The notes under the pieces were generated by a model, which saw nothing but the letters and a program-made list of their open reading frames with translations, made no database searches and was not told the DNA's origin. DNA of 64,000 bases from Jiangella muralis. Lineage in GTDB: Bacteria > Actinomycetota > Actinomycetes > Jiangellales > Jiangellaceae. Made by a program: the position numbers and the translations under genes. Below, one piece after another: positions 54,896 to 63,205 of the stretch. The number at the start of each line of letters is the position of its first letter. The stretch's first letter is position 1. The stretch lies in NCBI RefSeq assembly GCF_001270745.1, contig NZ_KQ434752.1, positions 537,125-601,124 of the forward strand, in the 5' to 3' direction.

Positions 54896-55314
54896 AGTGT
54901 GGCCCGCGGGAACGCCTGCAACCGGGCCTTGCCGATGGGGTTGCCGCAGTTCTCGCAGATGCCGTAGGTGCCGTTCTCGATGCGGCCCAGCGCCCGCTCG
55001 GTCTGGTTCAGCATGTCGCGGTGGCTGGCCGCCAGCGACATCTCGTGCTCGCGCTCGAACGTCTTGGTGCCGGTGTCGGCCTGGTCCTCGCCGCCGGTGT
55101 CGCCGCTGCGCAGCAGGTCGGCGATGTCGGCCTCGGCCTCGGCGATCTCCTCGCGCAGCCGCGTGCTGTCGGACCTCAGCAGGTCACAGACCTCCGTGAG
55201 CTCGGCTTCCGTCCACGGGCTCTCGTCTTCGCGGACCACCAGGGCGGCCGCCTCCGCGGCCTCGACCTTGCTGTTCCCGGCCATGGTGTCCACCTTCGCC
55301 TTCGCACCCGCCAT
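54859..55314 (-). CDS. TraR/DksA-family zinc-finger protein
   Basis: 151 residues from ATG 55314; a GTG at 55326 is an alternative with GGAAGG touching it. N-terminal acidic coiled coil ([57 protein letters not shown]) and the C4 zinc finger [32 protein letters not shown]. The coiled coil would insert into the RNA polymerase secondary channel. The DxxDxA tip of DksA is not clear, so a CarD- or DksA-like regulatory role is only an inference. Confidence 0.9.
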   Translation of the reverse strand: MAGAKAKVDTMAGNSKVEAAEAAALVVREDESPWTEAELTEVCDLLRSDSTRLREEIAEAEADIADLLRSGDTGGEDQADTGTKTFEREHEMSLAASHRDMLNQTERALGRIENGTYGICENCGNPIGKARLQAFPRATLCMTCKQKQERR

Positions 55315-55380
55315 CTGCCTCGCCACCCTTCCGTACCCCCGTTGCCCCGTCCCACCCCTGCATGTGAGCCAGGTGCCGTG

Positions 55381-55409
55381 AGAATAGATCGTGACCCGCC
55401 CGTCATCAA
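55381..55409 (-). promoter_or_regulatory. Promoter of the DksA-like gene
   Basis: TTGATG, 17 bases, TATTCT on the minus strand, with about 60 bases of leader to ATG 55314. One of the best housekeeping promoters in the window; its -35 overlaps the end of the DUF167 gene. Confidence 0.6.
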
Positions 55410-55669
55410 TCCGCCTCGCGCATGAGATCTGCCAGGAGTGATGCCGCCGCGTCCGGGACCTCGACTGTCTTGGTCCTGCTGGTCGTTCCGGTGAGCAACG
55501 TCACCTCCCGCCGGCGTATTCCCAACGCGCCCGCCACGGCCTCCAGCGCCGCCTTGGTGGCGGCGCCGTCGACGGCGCGAGCCTGGACCGCCACCACGAG
55601 GGCGTCGCCGTACCGGCCGCCCACCGCCGTCCGGGAGGCGCCCGGCCGCACCCGGATCGTCACGCGCAC
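55406..55669 (-). CDS. DUF167 (YggU) family protein
   Basis: 87 residues from GTG 55669. VRVTIRVRPGASRTAVGGRYGDALVVAVQARAVDGAATKAALEAVAGALGI, RRREVTLLTGTTSRTKTVEV. The family is widespread and of unknown function. A TATTCT box seven bases upstream suggests a leaderless mRNA. Upstream codons in the frame have no homology. Confidence 0.85.
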   Translation of the reverse strand: MRVTIRVRPGASRTAVGGRYGDALVVAVQARAVDGAATKAALEAVAGALGIRRREVTLLTGTTSRTKTVEVPDAAASLLADLMREAD

Positions 55670-55676
55670 GCAGCCA

Positions 55677-55682
55677 AGAATA
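55677..55682 (-). promoter_or_regulatory. -10 box of the DUF167 gene (leaderless)
   Basis: TATTCT on the minus strand ends seven bases before GTG 55669; no ribosome site and no good -35. Confidence 0.4.
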
Positions 55683-55718
55683 GGTCGTCCAGGGGGTAGT
55701 CGCGCGTACACTGGCACC

Positions 55719-55888
55719 GTCGCGAGCAGGCGTTGACGGGGCCATCACCCTCGAGCCGCCGGAAGAACGGCGCCATGGCGCTCATTAGACCCGGCCGCGG
55801 CGAACGAAGTGGACCGGCGTCGCCGGTCAAGGAGGGTGGTACCGCGGGGTCCGCCTCGTCCCTCCGTCGGAGCACGACACGACGGAGG
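55719..55888 (+). promoter_or_regulatory. ileS T-box riboswitch, translational type
   Basis: The T-box core GGGTGGTACCGCG is at 55834-55846, with TGGT (55837-55840) able to pair with the tRNA ACCA end. Downstream CCTCCGTCG (55861-55869) and CGACGGAGG (55880-55888) form a perfect nine-base hairpin that would bury the purine-rich GGAGG before ileS. A TACACT -10 (55707-55712) sets the 5' end. ATC at 55744-55746 is a plausible Ile specifier, but the Stem I fold was not verified. Uncharged tRNA-Ile would free translation. Confidence 0.88.
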
Positions 55889-55902
55889 ATTCGAGAGCGA
55901 CG

Positions 55903-58900
55903 ATGACCGAGCCGACCGGCTACCGCGAGGTGCCCGCCCAGGTCGACCTGCCTGCGCTGGAGCACGACGTGCTCGCGCTGTGGCGCGACAACAACGTGTT
56001 CGCGCAGACGCTGAAGACCAGCGAGGGCCGCCCGCAGTGGACCTTCTACGAGGGCCCGCCCACCGCCAACGGCATGCCCGGCACCCACCACATCGAGGCA
56101 CGCGTGTTCAAGGACGTGTTCCCGCGCTACCGGACGATGAAGGGCTACCACGTCCCACGTCAGGCCGGCTGGGACTGCCACGGCCTGCCGGTCGAGATCG
56201 CCGTCGAGAAGGAACTCGGCTTCGAGTCCAAGAGCGACATCGAGGCGTACGGCGTCGCCGAGTTCAACGCGCGGTGCCGCGAGTCGGTGCTGCGTCACGT
56301 CGACGCGTTCGAGCAGCTCACCGAGCGGATGGGCTACTGGGTCGACCTCTCGCAGGCGTACCGCACCATGGACGCGTCGTACGTGCAGAGCGTCTGGTGG
56401 TCGCTGAAGCAGATCTTCGACAACGGCCTGCTGGTCGAGGACTACCGGGTGTCGCCGTACTGCCCGCGCGACGAGACGGCGCTGTCGTCGCACGAGCTGG
56501 CGCAGGGCTACGAGACCGTCGTCGACCCGTCGGTGTACGTGCGGTTCCCGCTGACGAGCGGTCCCTTCGCCGGCGAAGCCGCCCTCCTCGTCTGGACGAC
56601 CACGCCCTGGACGCTGGTGTCCAACACGGCGGTCGCCGTGCATCCGGACGTGACGTATGTCGTGGCGCGGCCGGCCGGGTCGTCCGAGCTGCTCGTGCTG
56701 GCCGAGCCGCTGCTGGCGTCGGTGCTGGGCGACGACGCCGAGGTCATCTCGTCGTTCACCGGCGCCGACATGGAGCGGTGGACGTACCAGCGCCCGTTCG
56801 AGCTGGTCGACATCCCCGACGCCCACATCGTCGTCGTCGACGAGTACGTGACCACCGAGGACGGCACCGGGCTGGTGCACCAGGCGCCCGCGTTCGGTGC
56901 CGACGACCTGCGGGTCTGCCGCCGCTACGGCCTCCCGGTGGTCAACCCGGTGCGCTCGAACGGCACCTTCGCCGAGGACGTCCCGCTGGTCGGCGGGCAG
57001 TTCTTCAAGCGCGCCGACGCCGGCCTCGTCGACGACCTCGAGCAGCGCGGCGTGCTGTTCCGGCACGCCCCGTACGAGCACGAGTACCCGCACTGCTGGC
57101 GCTGCCACACGCCGCTGATCTACTACGCGCAGCCGTCCTGGTACATCCGCACGACGCAGATCAAGGACGCGTTGCTGCGCGAGAACGAGAAGACCACCTG
57201 GTACCCCGAGACCATCAAGTGGGGCCGCTACGGCGAGTGGCTGCGCGGCAACGTCGACTGGGCGCTGTCGCGGAGCCGGTACTGGGGCACGCCGCTGCCG
57301 ATCTGGCGCAACGACGAGGACCCGTCCCGCATGGTGTGCGTGGGGTCGCTGCAGGAGCTGTCGGAGCTGTCCGGCCAGGACCTCTCCGAACTCGACCCGC
57401 ACCGCCCCTACGTCGACGACGTCACGTTCACGATGGACGGCGTGCCCGGCACGTTCCGCCGCGAGCCGTACGTCATCGACGTCTGGTACGACTCCGGCGC
57501 CATGCCGTTCGCGCAGGTCGGGTACCCGTACGAGCCCGGCAGCGCCGAGGCGTTCACGAAGTCGTACCCGGCGCAGTACATCTGCGAGGCGCTGGACCAG
57601 ACCCGCGGCTGGTTCTACACGCTGATGGCCATCGGCACGCTGGTGTTCGACCGGTCGTCGTACGAGAACGTCGTCTGCCTGGGGCTGATCCTGGCCGAGG
57701 ACGGCCGGCGCATGAGCAAGCACCTGGGCAACATCGTCGAGCCGATCTCGCTGATGGACGAGCACGGCGCCGACGCCGTCCGCTGGTTCATGCTGGCCAG
57801 CGGTTCGCCGTGGCTGCCGCGCCGGGTCGGCAACGCCGGCCTGCAGGAGATCGTCCGCAAGGTGCTGCTGACGTACTGGAACACGGCGTCGTTCCTGTCG
57901 CTGTACGGGCGGACCGCGGGCTGGCGGCCGGGCGACGGTTCGGCTCCCCCGGTGGCCGAGCGGCCGGTACTGGACCGCTGGGCGCTGTCCGAGCTGCACC
58001 GGCTGGTCCGCGAGGTCGACGCCGCGATGGACGGCTTCGACACGCAGACGGCGGGCGCGAAGCTAACGGCGTTCGTCGACGACCTCTCCAACTGGTACGT
58101 GCGGCGCTCGCGGCGGCGGTTCTGGGACGGTGACCCGGCCGCCCTCGCCACCCTGCACGAGTGCGTCGAGACGCTGACGCGGCTGATGGCGCCGATGGTG
58201 CCGTTCGTCACCGAGCGGGTCTGGCAGGACCTCGTCGTGCCGGCCGTCGCGGACGCCACGGCGTCGGTGCACGCCGCGACCTGGCCCGAGGCGGACGAGG
58301 CGCTGATCGACGACGCGCTGCGGGCCGAGGTGTCACTGACCCGGCGGCTGGTCGAGCTGGGCCGGGCCGCCCGGGCGGAGTCGAAGGTGCGGACCCGGCA
58401 GCCGCTGTCGCGCGCGCTGGTCGGCGCCCGCGGCTGGGACACGCTGCGGCCGGAGCTGCGCGCCGAGGTCGCCGACGAGCTGAACGTGGCGTCGGTGCTG
58501 TCGCTGGCCGAGGCCGGCGCCGGCGAGGACCTCGTCGACGTGAGCGCGAAGGCGAACTTCCGGTCCCTGGGCAAGCGGTTCGCGAAGGACACGCCGAAGG
58601 TCGCGGCAGCAGTGGCCGCCGCCGACGCGGGGGCGCTCGCGTCCGCCTTGAAGACAGCCGGTCGCGCCAGCGTCGAGGTCCCCGACCTCGGCACCGTCGA
58701 GCTGGCGCCCGACGACGTCGTCGTCACCGAGACGCCGCGCGAGGGCTGGGCGGTCGCCCGTGAGGGCGAGACCGTCGCGCTGGACCTCACGCTGACCGAC
58801 GCACTGGTCCGCGCTGGTCTGGTTCGCGAGGCGGTCCGGCTGGTCCAGGAGGCCCGCAAGGCGTCCGGATTCGAGGTGTCCGACCGCATCGAGCTGGCGT

Positions 58901-59079
58901 GGTCGGCGTCCGACCAGCTGGCGGCCGCGCTGCGCGAGCACGGCGCCCTGCTGGCCGACGAGGTGCTGGCGACGGCCGTGCACGAGGGGCTCGACGCGCT
59001 GGACGGCCGGCCCGAGCACGGCGACGCCGACCTCGGACTGACGTTCCGGGTGCGCCGCGTGCCCGCCGCCGACGCCTGA
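55903..59079 (+). CDS. ileS: Isoleucyl-tRNA synthetase
   Basis: 1058 residues. Class-I synthetase: WTFYEGPPTANGMPGTHHIEARVFKDVF (HIGH-type motif at 59-63), AGWDCHGLPVEIAVEKELG, editing domain with VWTTTPWTLVSNTAVAVHPDV, YPHCWRCHTPLIYYAQPSWYI zinc-like site, GTPLPIW, VIDVWYDSGAMPFAQ, AQYICEALDQTRGWFYTL, KMSKS equivalent RRMSKHLGN near 603-607, and C-terminal anticodon domain. Charges tRNA-Ile; controlled by the T-box ahead of it. Confidence 0.97.
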   Translation: MTEPTGYREVPAQVDLPALEHDVLALWRDNNVFAQTLKTSEGRPQWTFYEGPPTANGMPGTHHIEARVFKDVFPRYRTMKGYHVPRQAGWDCHGLPVEIAVEKELGFESKSDIEAYGVAEFNARCRESVLRHVDAFEQLTERMGYWVDLSQAYRTMDASYVQSVWWSLKQIFDNGLLVEDYRVSPYCPRDETALSSHELAQGYETVVDPSVYVRFPLTSGPFAGEAALLVWTTTPWTLVSNTAVAVHPDVTYVVARPAGSSELLVLAEPLLASVLGDDAEVISSFTGADMERWTYQRPFELVDIPDAHIVVVDEYVTTEDGTGLVHQAPAFGADDLRVCRRYGLPVVNPVRSNGTFAEDVPLVGGQFFKRADAGLVDDLEQRGVLFRHAPYEHEYPHCWRCHTPLIYYAQPSWYIRTTQIKDALLRENEKTTWYPETIKWGRYGEWLRGNVDWALSRSRYWGTPLPIWRNDEDPSRMVCVGSLQELSELSGQDLSELDPHRPYVDDVTFTMDGVPGTFRREPYVIDVWYDSGAMPFAQVGYPYEPGSAEAFTKSYPAQYICEALDQTRGWFYTLMAIGTLVFDRSSYENVVCLGLILAEDGRRMSKHLGNIVEPISLMDEHGADAVRWFMLASGSPWLPRRVGNAGLQEIVRKVLLTYWNTASFLSLYGRTAGWRPGDGSAPPVAERPVLDRWALSELHRLVREVDAAMDGFDTQTAGAKLTAFVDDLSNWYVRRSRRRFWDGDPAALATLHECVETLTRLMAPMVPFVTERVWQDLVVPAVADATASVHAATWPEADEALIDDALRAEVSLTRRLVELGRAARAESKVRTRQPLSRALVGARGWDTLRPELRAEVADELNVASVLSLAEAGAGEDLVDVSAKANFRSLGKRFAKDTPKVAAAVAAADAGALASALKTAGRASVEVPDLGTVELAPDDVVVTETPREGWAVAREGETVALDLTLTDALVRAGLVREAVRLVQEARKASGFEVSDRIELAWSASDQLAAALREHGALLADEVLATAVHEGLDALDGRPEHGDADLGLTFRVRRVPAADA

Positions 59080-59122
59080 CCAGCGAAAGGCCTGACCAGC
59101 GAAAGGGCTGACCAGCGAAAGG
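59075..59122. repeat. Three tandem 16-base repeats after ileS
   Basis: CCTGACCAGCGAAAGG occurs three times head to tail (59075-59090, 59091-59106, 59107-59122 with one base changed). The first copy contains the ileS stop. The third runs into the terminator hairpin. Confidence 0.85.
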
Positions 59123-59160
59123 GGCCCGGGCCGGCGTCGCGCGCCGGCCTAGGGCCCCTT
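59119..59160. terminator. Terminator between ileS and divIVA
   Basis: AAGGGGCCC-G-GGCCGGCG (59119-59136) pairs with CGCCGGCC-TA-GGGCCCCTT (59142-59160) around a five-base loop. It separates two convergent genes, and GACCAGCGA/TCGCTGGTC flanking bases can extend the stem. Confidence 0.7.
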
Positions 59161-59186
59161 GTCGTCGCTGGTCGAGCGGTCGAGCG

Positions 59187-59984
59187 TCAGCGCTGTTCGT
59201 CGTCGAGCAGGCTGGCAACCGAGCGGAGCGAGCCGCCCGTCTGCGTCGCCTGGGCGTTGCCACCGGGGCCGGACGACTGCGGCGAACCGCCGCCGCCTGC
59301 CGCCGCTGCGGGGACCTGCCCCACGCCGGTGTCGGCTTCGTCGACACCGCCGGTCTCGAGCTTGCGCAGCTCGCGCTCGAGGTAGGACTTCAGCCGGCTG
59401 CGGTACTCGCGCTCGAAGGCACGCAGCGTCTCGAGCTCGCGCTCGAGGTCGGCACGGTCGGACTCGAGCTTGCCGAAGACCTGGGTGCGGCGCTTCTGCA
59501 CCTCCTGCTCGATCGAGTCGGCCCGCTGCCGGGCGTCCTGCTCGATCTTCGCAGCCTTGGCCTTCGTCTCGGAGTCGAGCTTGTCTGCCCGGCTCCGTGC
59601 GTCGTTCATGAGACGGTCGGCCTCGGCCTTGGAGTCGGCGACGAGTTCGTCCGCCGTCTTCTGGGCCAGGGCGAGCACCTTGGCCGCGGCGTCGCTGGGC
59701 TGCACGCCGATGGGCGCGGCAGCCGTGGCAGACGGCGGGGCCTCGGGGGCCTTCGGCGCCTCCGGCTGGCGCGGAGCCTGGATGGGCTCGGCCGACGCGG
59801 CGACTCCGCCGCCACGGGTCACGGCGGAGAGCTTGTCGCGCAGCTCGTCGTTCTCGCGCTGCATGCGAGCAAGCTCGGCCTCGACCTCGTCCAGGAACTC
59901 GTCGACCTCCTGCATGTCGTAACCCTCGCGCAGGCGGACCGTCGTGAACTCTTTGTTCTGGACGTCCTCGGGCGTCAGTGGCAT
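59187..59984 (-). CDS. divIVA: DivIVA/Wag31 polar-growth protein
   Basis: 265 residues. N-terminal membrane-binding domain MPLTPEDVQNKEFTTVRLREGYDMQEVDEFLDEVEAELARM; long coiled coil (QKTADELVADSKAEADRLMNDARSRADKLDSETKAKAAKIEQDARQRADSIEQEVQKRRTQ ... LERELRKLE) after a Pro/Ala linker; acid tail. In actinomycetes it recruits cell-wall synthesis to poles. Divergent genes and ftsZ-cluster context are typical. Confidence 0.96.
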   Translation of the reverse strand: MPLTPEDVQNKEFTTVRLREGYDMQEVDEFLDEVEAELARMQRENDELRDKLSAVTRGGGVAASAEPIQAPRQPEAPKAPEAPPSATAAAPIGVQPSDAAAKVLALAQKTADELVADSKAEADRLMNDARSRADKLDSETKAKAAKIEQDARQRADSIEQEVQKRRTQVFGKLESDRADLERELETLRAFEREYRSRLKSYLERELRKLETGGVDEADTGVGQVPAAAAGGGGSPQSSGPGGNAQATQTGGSLRSVASLLDDEQR

Positions 59985-60030
59985 AGCGTCACCTCGGATG
60001 TGGGCATAGGCAGAATGTCACCGTACCGCG

Positions 60031-60318
60031 TCATCCTAGAGATCCGACAACAACAAGCAGAATCTGGACCAGGATGATGAGCACGATGAACGCCAGGTCG
60101 AGGGCAACCGAACCGATCCGCAACGGCGGCAGCACGCGACGAATCGCGCGCAACGGCGGGTCGGTCACCGTGTATATGGCCTCCAGCACGACGAGCACCA
60201 GCCCCTTGGGCTGCCACTCGCGGGCGAAGACCTGGATCCAGTCGACCACGAGCCGGACCAGCAAGGCGATGAAGAACAGCCACAACACCGCGGAGAGGAT
60301 CTGACTCACAGCCGACAC
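60031..60318 (-). CDS. YggT family membrane protein
   Basis: 95 residues from GTG 60318 (VSAVSQILSAVLWLFF), whose length matches relatives; GTG 60309 is an alternative. Two helices (ILSAVLWLFFIALLVRLVVDWI and LDLAFIVLIILVQILLVVVGSLG) and the family motif YTVTDPPLRAIRRVLPPLRIG between them. Genes of this family travel with sepF and divIVA in the division cluster; function in envelope or ion homeostasis is uncertain. Confidence 0.9.
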   Translation of the reverse strand: MSAVSQILSAVLWLFFIALLVRLVVDWIQVFAREWQPKGLVLVVLEAIYTVTDPPLRAIRRVLPPLRIGSVALDLAFIVLIILVQILLVVVGSLG

Positions 60319-60434
60319 AACACCTGAACCTACCCGACGTCGGCACGGAACGATGACTGCGACACGGGCACATGATTGGGACACGGCGAGCCGGGCGCGA
60401 GTTCGCGGAGTTTGCGAGTCACGCCCGGCCCAGG

Positions 60435-60965
60435 TCAGCTCTGGTTGAAGAACCCGCCGCTGACCATGCGGGCCTTGTCCTCGGCCGTCACGCTGACGTC
60501 CGCGGGTGTGAGCAGGAACACCTTCGCCGTCACCCGGTCGATGCTGCCGCGCAGGCCGAAGATGAGCCCGGCGGCGAAGTCGACCAGCCGCTTGGCGTCG
60601 ACGTCGTCCATCTCGGAGAGGTTCATGATGACGGGCGTGCCGTCACGGAAGTGCTCGCCGAGCGTGCGCGCCTCGTTGTATGTCCGCGGGTGCAGCGTGG
60701 TGATGCGCGCCTCACGCATGGCCGGTGCCCTCCGTACTGCCTGGACCGGACGGCGGTCGGCGAGCGAGGCCACCGTGGCGGTGTGCTCGCGCTCGGGTGC
60801 TCGTTCGGGTGCTCGTTCGCGACGCGGCTCCTCGGCGGGCTCGTCGTACTCCTCGGTGTACGCCTCGCCGTCGGCGTCTTCGTAGTCTTCGTATTCGTCG
60901 TCGTAGCGGTCTCGGTCCTCCACGAGGCCGAGGTAGACCGCAACCTTGCGCATTGCGCCGGCCAT
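60435..60965 (-). CDS. sepF: Cell division protein SepF
   Basis: 176 residues. N-terminal membrane-binding helix [28 protein letters not shown], an acidic/Arg-rich linker, and the SepF core [75 protein letters not shown]. Anchors FtsZ to the membrane. It has its own transcription unit, preceded by a terminator at 61049. A -10-like TAGTGT lies before it. Confidence 0.96.
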   Translation of the reverse strand: MAGAMRKVAVYLGLVEDRDRYDDEYEDYEDADGEAYTEEYDEPAEEPRRERAPERAPEREHTATVASLADRRPVQAVRRAPAMREARITTLHPRTYNEARTLGEHFRDGTPVIMNLSEMDDVDAKRLVDFAAGLIFGLRGSIDRVTAKVFLLTPADVSVTAEDKARMVSGGFFNQS

Positions 60966-61048
60966 TCAAGTCCTCCGACTAGTGGTGGACGGTCCCCTGT
61001 TGATCCAGACACTAGCCTTGGGCACAGCCGGATCCGGGGATTGTGAGC

Positions 61049-61068
61049 GCGACACGCCCACGTGTCGC
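61049..61068 (-). terminator. Hairpin after pgeF
   Basis: GCGACACG (61049-61056), loop CCCA, CGTGTCGC (61061-61068): perfect eight-base stem 15 bases after the pgeF stop. It separates ftsZ-pgeF from sepF. Confidence 0.55.
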
Positions 61069-61082
61069 AGCAGTCACACCAA

Positions 61083-61805
61083 TCACGCCTGACTCATCCA
61101 TGCCACCCCGGCGAACCGTCCCGTGACGCCGTCACGGCGGTAGGAGTAGCTGTGCGGATCCTCGATCGTGCAGGTCGCGACGGTCTCGACGGCGGCGCCG
61201 GCGGCCCGCAGCTGCGCGACGACGCCGGCGGGGACGTCCAGCCCCGGCGTGCCCTGCCTGGTGACCGCCCACGCCTCCGGCACCACCGCGGCGACGTCGG
61301 CCCGCATGGCCTCGGGCACCTCGTAGCAGCGCCCGCAGACCGCCGGGCCGACCCGCGCGACCAGCTTGCGGGCGCCGAGGTCGCGCATCGCCGAGATGAC
61401 CGCCGGCACCACGCCGGCCTTCAGCCCGGGCCGGCCCGCGTGCGCGACGCCGATCACGGCCGCCTCGGGGTCGGCCAGCAGCACCGGCACGCAGTCGGCG
61501 ACGAGGACGGCGAGCGCGCGGCCCGGCTGCGTGGTCACCAGCGCGTCGACCTCGGGCGCGGGACCGGCCCACGGCCCGTCCACGACGGCGACGGCGTTGC
61601 CGTGCACCTGGTTCATGTAGTTGACGGCGCCGGGCGCCAGGCCGATCGCCGCCGCGAGCCGCGCGCGGTTGCCGGCGACGGCGTCCGGGTCGTCACCGAC
61701 GTGCCCGCCGAGGTTGAGCGTGTCGTACGGCGCGACGCTGATGCCGTCGTGCCGGTCGGTGAAGGCGAACCGGACCGGACCGGCCGCGCTGGTGTCTCGG
61801 AGCAC
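61083..61805 (-). CDS. pgeF: Peptidoglycan editing factor PgeF (laccase-domain, YfiH)
   Basis: 240 residues from GTG 61805. RFAFTDRHDGISVAPYDTLNLGGHVGDDPDAV, YMNQVHGNAVAVVD (metal His), VLVADCVPVLLADPEAAVIGVAHAGRPGLKAGVV (Cys and His ligands), RVGPAVCGRCYEVPEAM and CTIEDPHSYSYRRDGVTGRFAGVAWM. Limits misincorporation of serine in peptidoglycan and may have nucleoside hydrolase-type activity. Seventeen bases after ftsZ; the usual next gene, yggS, is absent. Confidence 0.94.
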   Translation of the reverse strand: MLRDTSAAGPVRFAFTDRHDGISVAPYDTLNLGGHVGDDPDAVAGNRARLAAAIGLAPGAVNYMNQVHGNAVAVVDGPWAGPAPEVDALVTTQPGRALAVLVADCVPVLLADPEAAVIGVAHAGRPGLKAGVVPAVISAMRDLGARKLVARVGPAVCGRCYEVPEAMRADVAAVVPEAWAVTRQGTPGLDVPAGVVAQLRAAGAAVETVATCTIEDPHSYSYRRDGVTGRFAGVAWMSQA

Positions 61806-61807
61806 TT

Positions 61808-61832
61808 GCTATTTCAACCTGCGCTATTTCAA
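61808..61832. repeat. 15-base duplication around the ftsZ stop codon
   Basis: GCTATTTCAA occurs at 61808-61817 and 61823-61832. On the minus strand the in-frame 15-base period repeats TTG-AAA-TAG, duplicating the last two codons plus stop of ftsZ immediately downstream of the real end. Confidence 0.7.
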
Positions 61833-63023
61833 GAAGTCGGGCACGTCCAGGTCGTCACTGGCCGTGGACGGGACGATGCGGCGCTGTTCGCGGGGCGGGG
61901 CGGGCGGCGCGGCGGGTGCGCCGTCACCGTCGGCGCCGCCCGTGTCCCCCTGGTCGCCCGGCTTCGCGGCGGCCGGGGTGGCCGTCGCGACCGAGCCGAT
62001 GCCCCCGGCGGCGGCCGCGCCATTGCCTCCGGCCGCCTCGGGCTTCCTCACGGTGCCCAGCTCGCGCCGCGTGGGCGAGCCGCTGTCGAATCCGGCCGCG
62101 ATGACGGTGACCCGCACCTCGTCGCCGAGCGCGTCGTCGATGACCGCACCGAAGATGATGTTGGCGTCGTCGTGCGCCGCCTGCGCGACCAGGTTGGCCG
62201 CCTCGTTGATCTCGAACAGCCCCAGGTCGGAGCCGCCGGACACCGACAGCAGCACCCCGTGCGCGCCGTCGATCGACGCTTCGAGCAGCGGGCTGGAGAT
62301 GGCCATCTCGGCCGCCGCCACCGCCCTGTCCTCGCCGCGCGCGGACCCGATGCCCATGAGCGCCGAGCCGGCGTTGCTCATGACCGACTTCACGTCGGCG
62401 AAGTCGAGGTTGATCAGGCCGGGCGTCGTGATGAGGTCGGTGATGCCCTGGACACCGGAGAGCAGCACCTGGTCGGCGCTCTTGAACGCGTCGAGGACGC
62501 TGACCTGGCGGTCGCTGATGGACAGCAGCCGGTCGTTCGGGATGACGATCAGCGTGTCGACTTCTTCGCGCAGCGCCTCGATGCCCGCCTCGGCCTGCAT
62601 CGCGCGCCGTCGTCCCTCGAACATGAACGGGCGGGTCACGACGCCGATCGTCAGCGCGCCGAGCGACCTCGCGATGCGGGCCACCACGGGCGCGCCGCCG
62701 GTGCCCGTCCCGCCACCCTCGCCCGCCGTGACGAAGACCATGTCGGCGCCCTTGAGCACCTCTTCGATCTCCTCGGCGTGGTCGTCGGCCGCCTTCCGGC
62801 CGACGTCCGGGTTGGCGCCGGCGCCCAGGCCGCGGGTGGCCTCGCGGCCCACGTCGAGCTTCACGTCGGCGTCGCTCATGAGCAGCGCCTGCGCATCGGT
62901 GTTGATCGCGATGAACTCGACGCCCTTGAGGCCGACTTCGATCATGCGGTTGACCGCGTTGACTCCGCCGCCGCCGATGCCGACGACTTTGATCACCGCG
63001 AGGTAGTTCTGCGGAGCAGTCAC
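61824..63023 (-). CDS. ftsZ: Cell division GTPase FtsZ
   Basis: 399 residues from GTG 63023. [37 protein letters not shown], tubulin signature [12 protein letters not shown] at about 102-112, PNDRLL, T7 loop [15 protein letters not shown]-terminal linker of low complexity ([22 protein letters not shown]) and conserved tail [10 protein letters not shown] that binds SepF. Polymerises into the division ring. The upstream neighbour should be ftsQ in actinomycetes; here a divergent gene pair is found. Confidence 0.98.
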   Translation of the reverse strand: MTAPQNYLAVIKVVGIGGGGVNAVNRMIEVGLKGVEFIAINTDAQALLMSDADVKLDVGREATRGLGAGANPDVGRKAADDHAEEIEEVLKGADMVFVTAGEGGGTGTGGAPVVARIARSLGALTIGVVTRPFMFEGRRRAMQAEAGIEALREEVDTLIVIPNDRLLSISDRQVSVLDAFKSADQVLLSGVQGITDLITTPGLINLDFADVKSVMSNAGSALMGIGSARGEDRAVAAAEMAISSPLLEASIDGAHGVLLSVSGGSDLGLFEINEAANLVAQAAHDDANIIFGAVIDDALGDEVRVTVIAAGFDSGSPTRRELGTVRKPEAAGGNGAAAAGGIGSVATATPAAAKPGDQGDTGGADGDGAPAAPPAPPREQRRIVPSTASDDLDVPDFLK

Positions 63024-63057
63024 TGGACATCGCCTTTCGTCGAGTTCAAACCCTCAC

Positions 63058-63086
63058 CCTCAAGTTGAGGTTTATAGTTATGTCAA
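63058..63086 (-). promoter_or_regulatory. AT-rich ftsZ upstream element with palindrome
   Basis: CCTCAAGTTGAGG (63058-63070) is an inverted repeat, with TATAAA just upstream on the minus strand and TTGACA further (plus-strand 63081-63086). The spacing between TTGACA and TATAAA is too short for one promoter, so exact elements are unsure. Such AT-rich palindromic leaders precede ftsZ in other actinomycetes. Confidence 0.45.
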
Positions 63087-63205
63087 CCTGAAGATGATGA
63101 AACGCTAAGCGCCATTCATGCTCGGCTCCCGTAGACACGCCGTAGCCCGCACGGATTGACCGCCTCGTGGTCCCCGCGCGCCCGAGTGCGCTTACCCTGG
63201 TCGCC

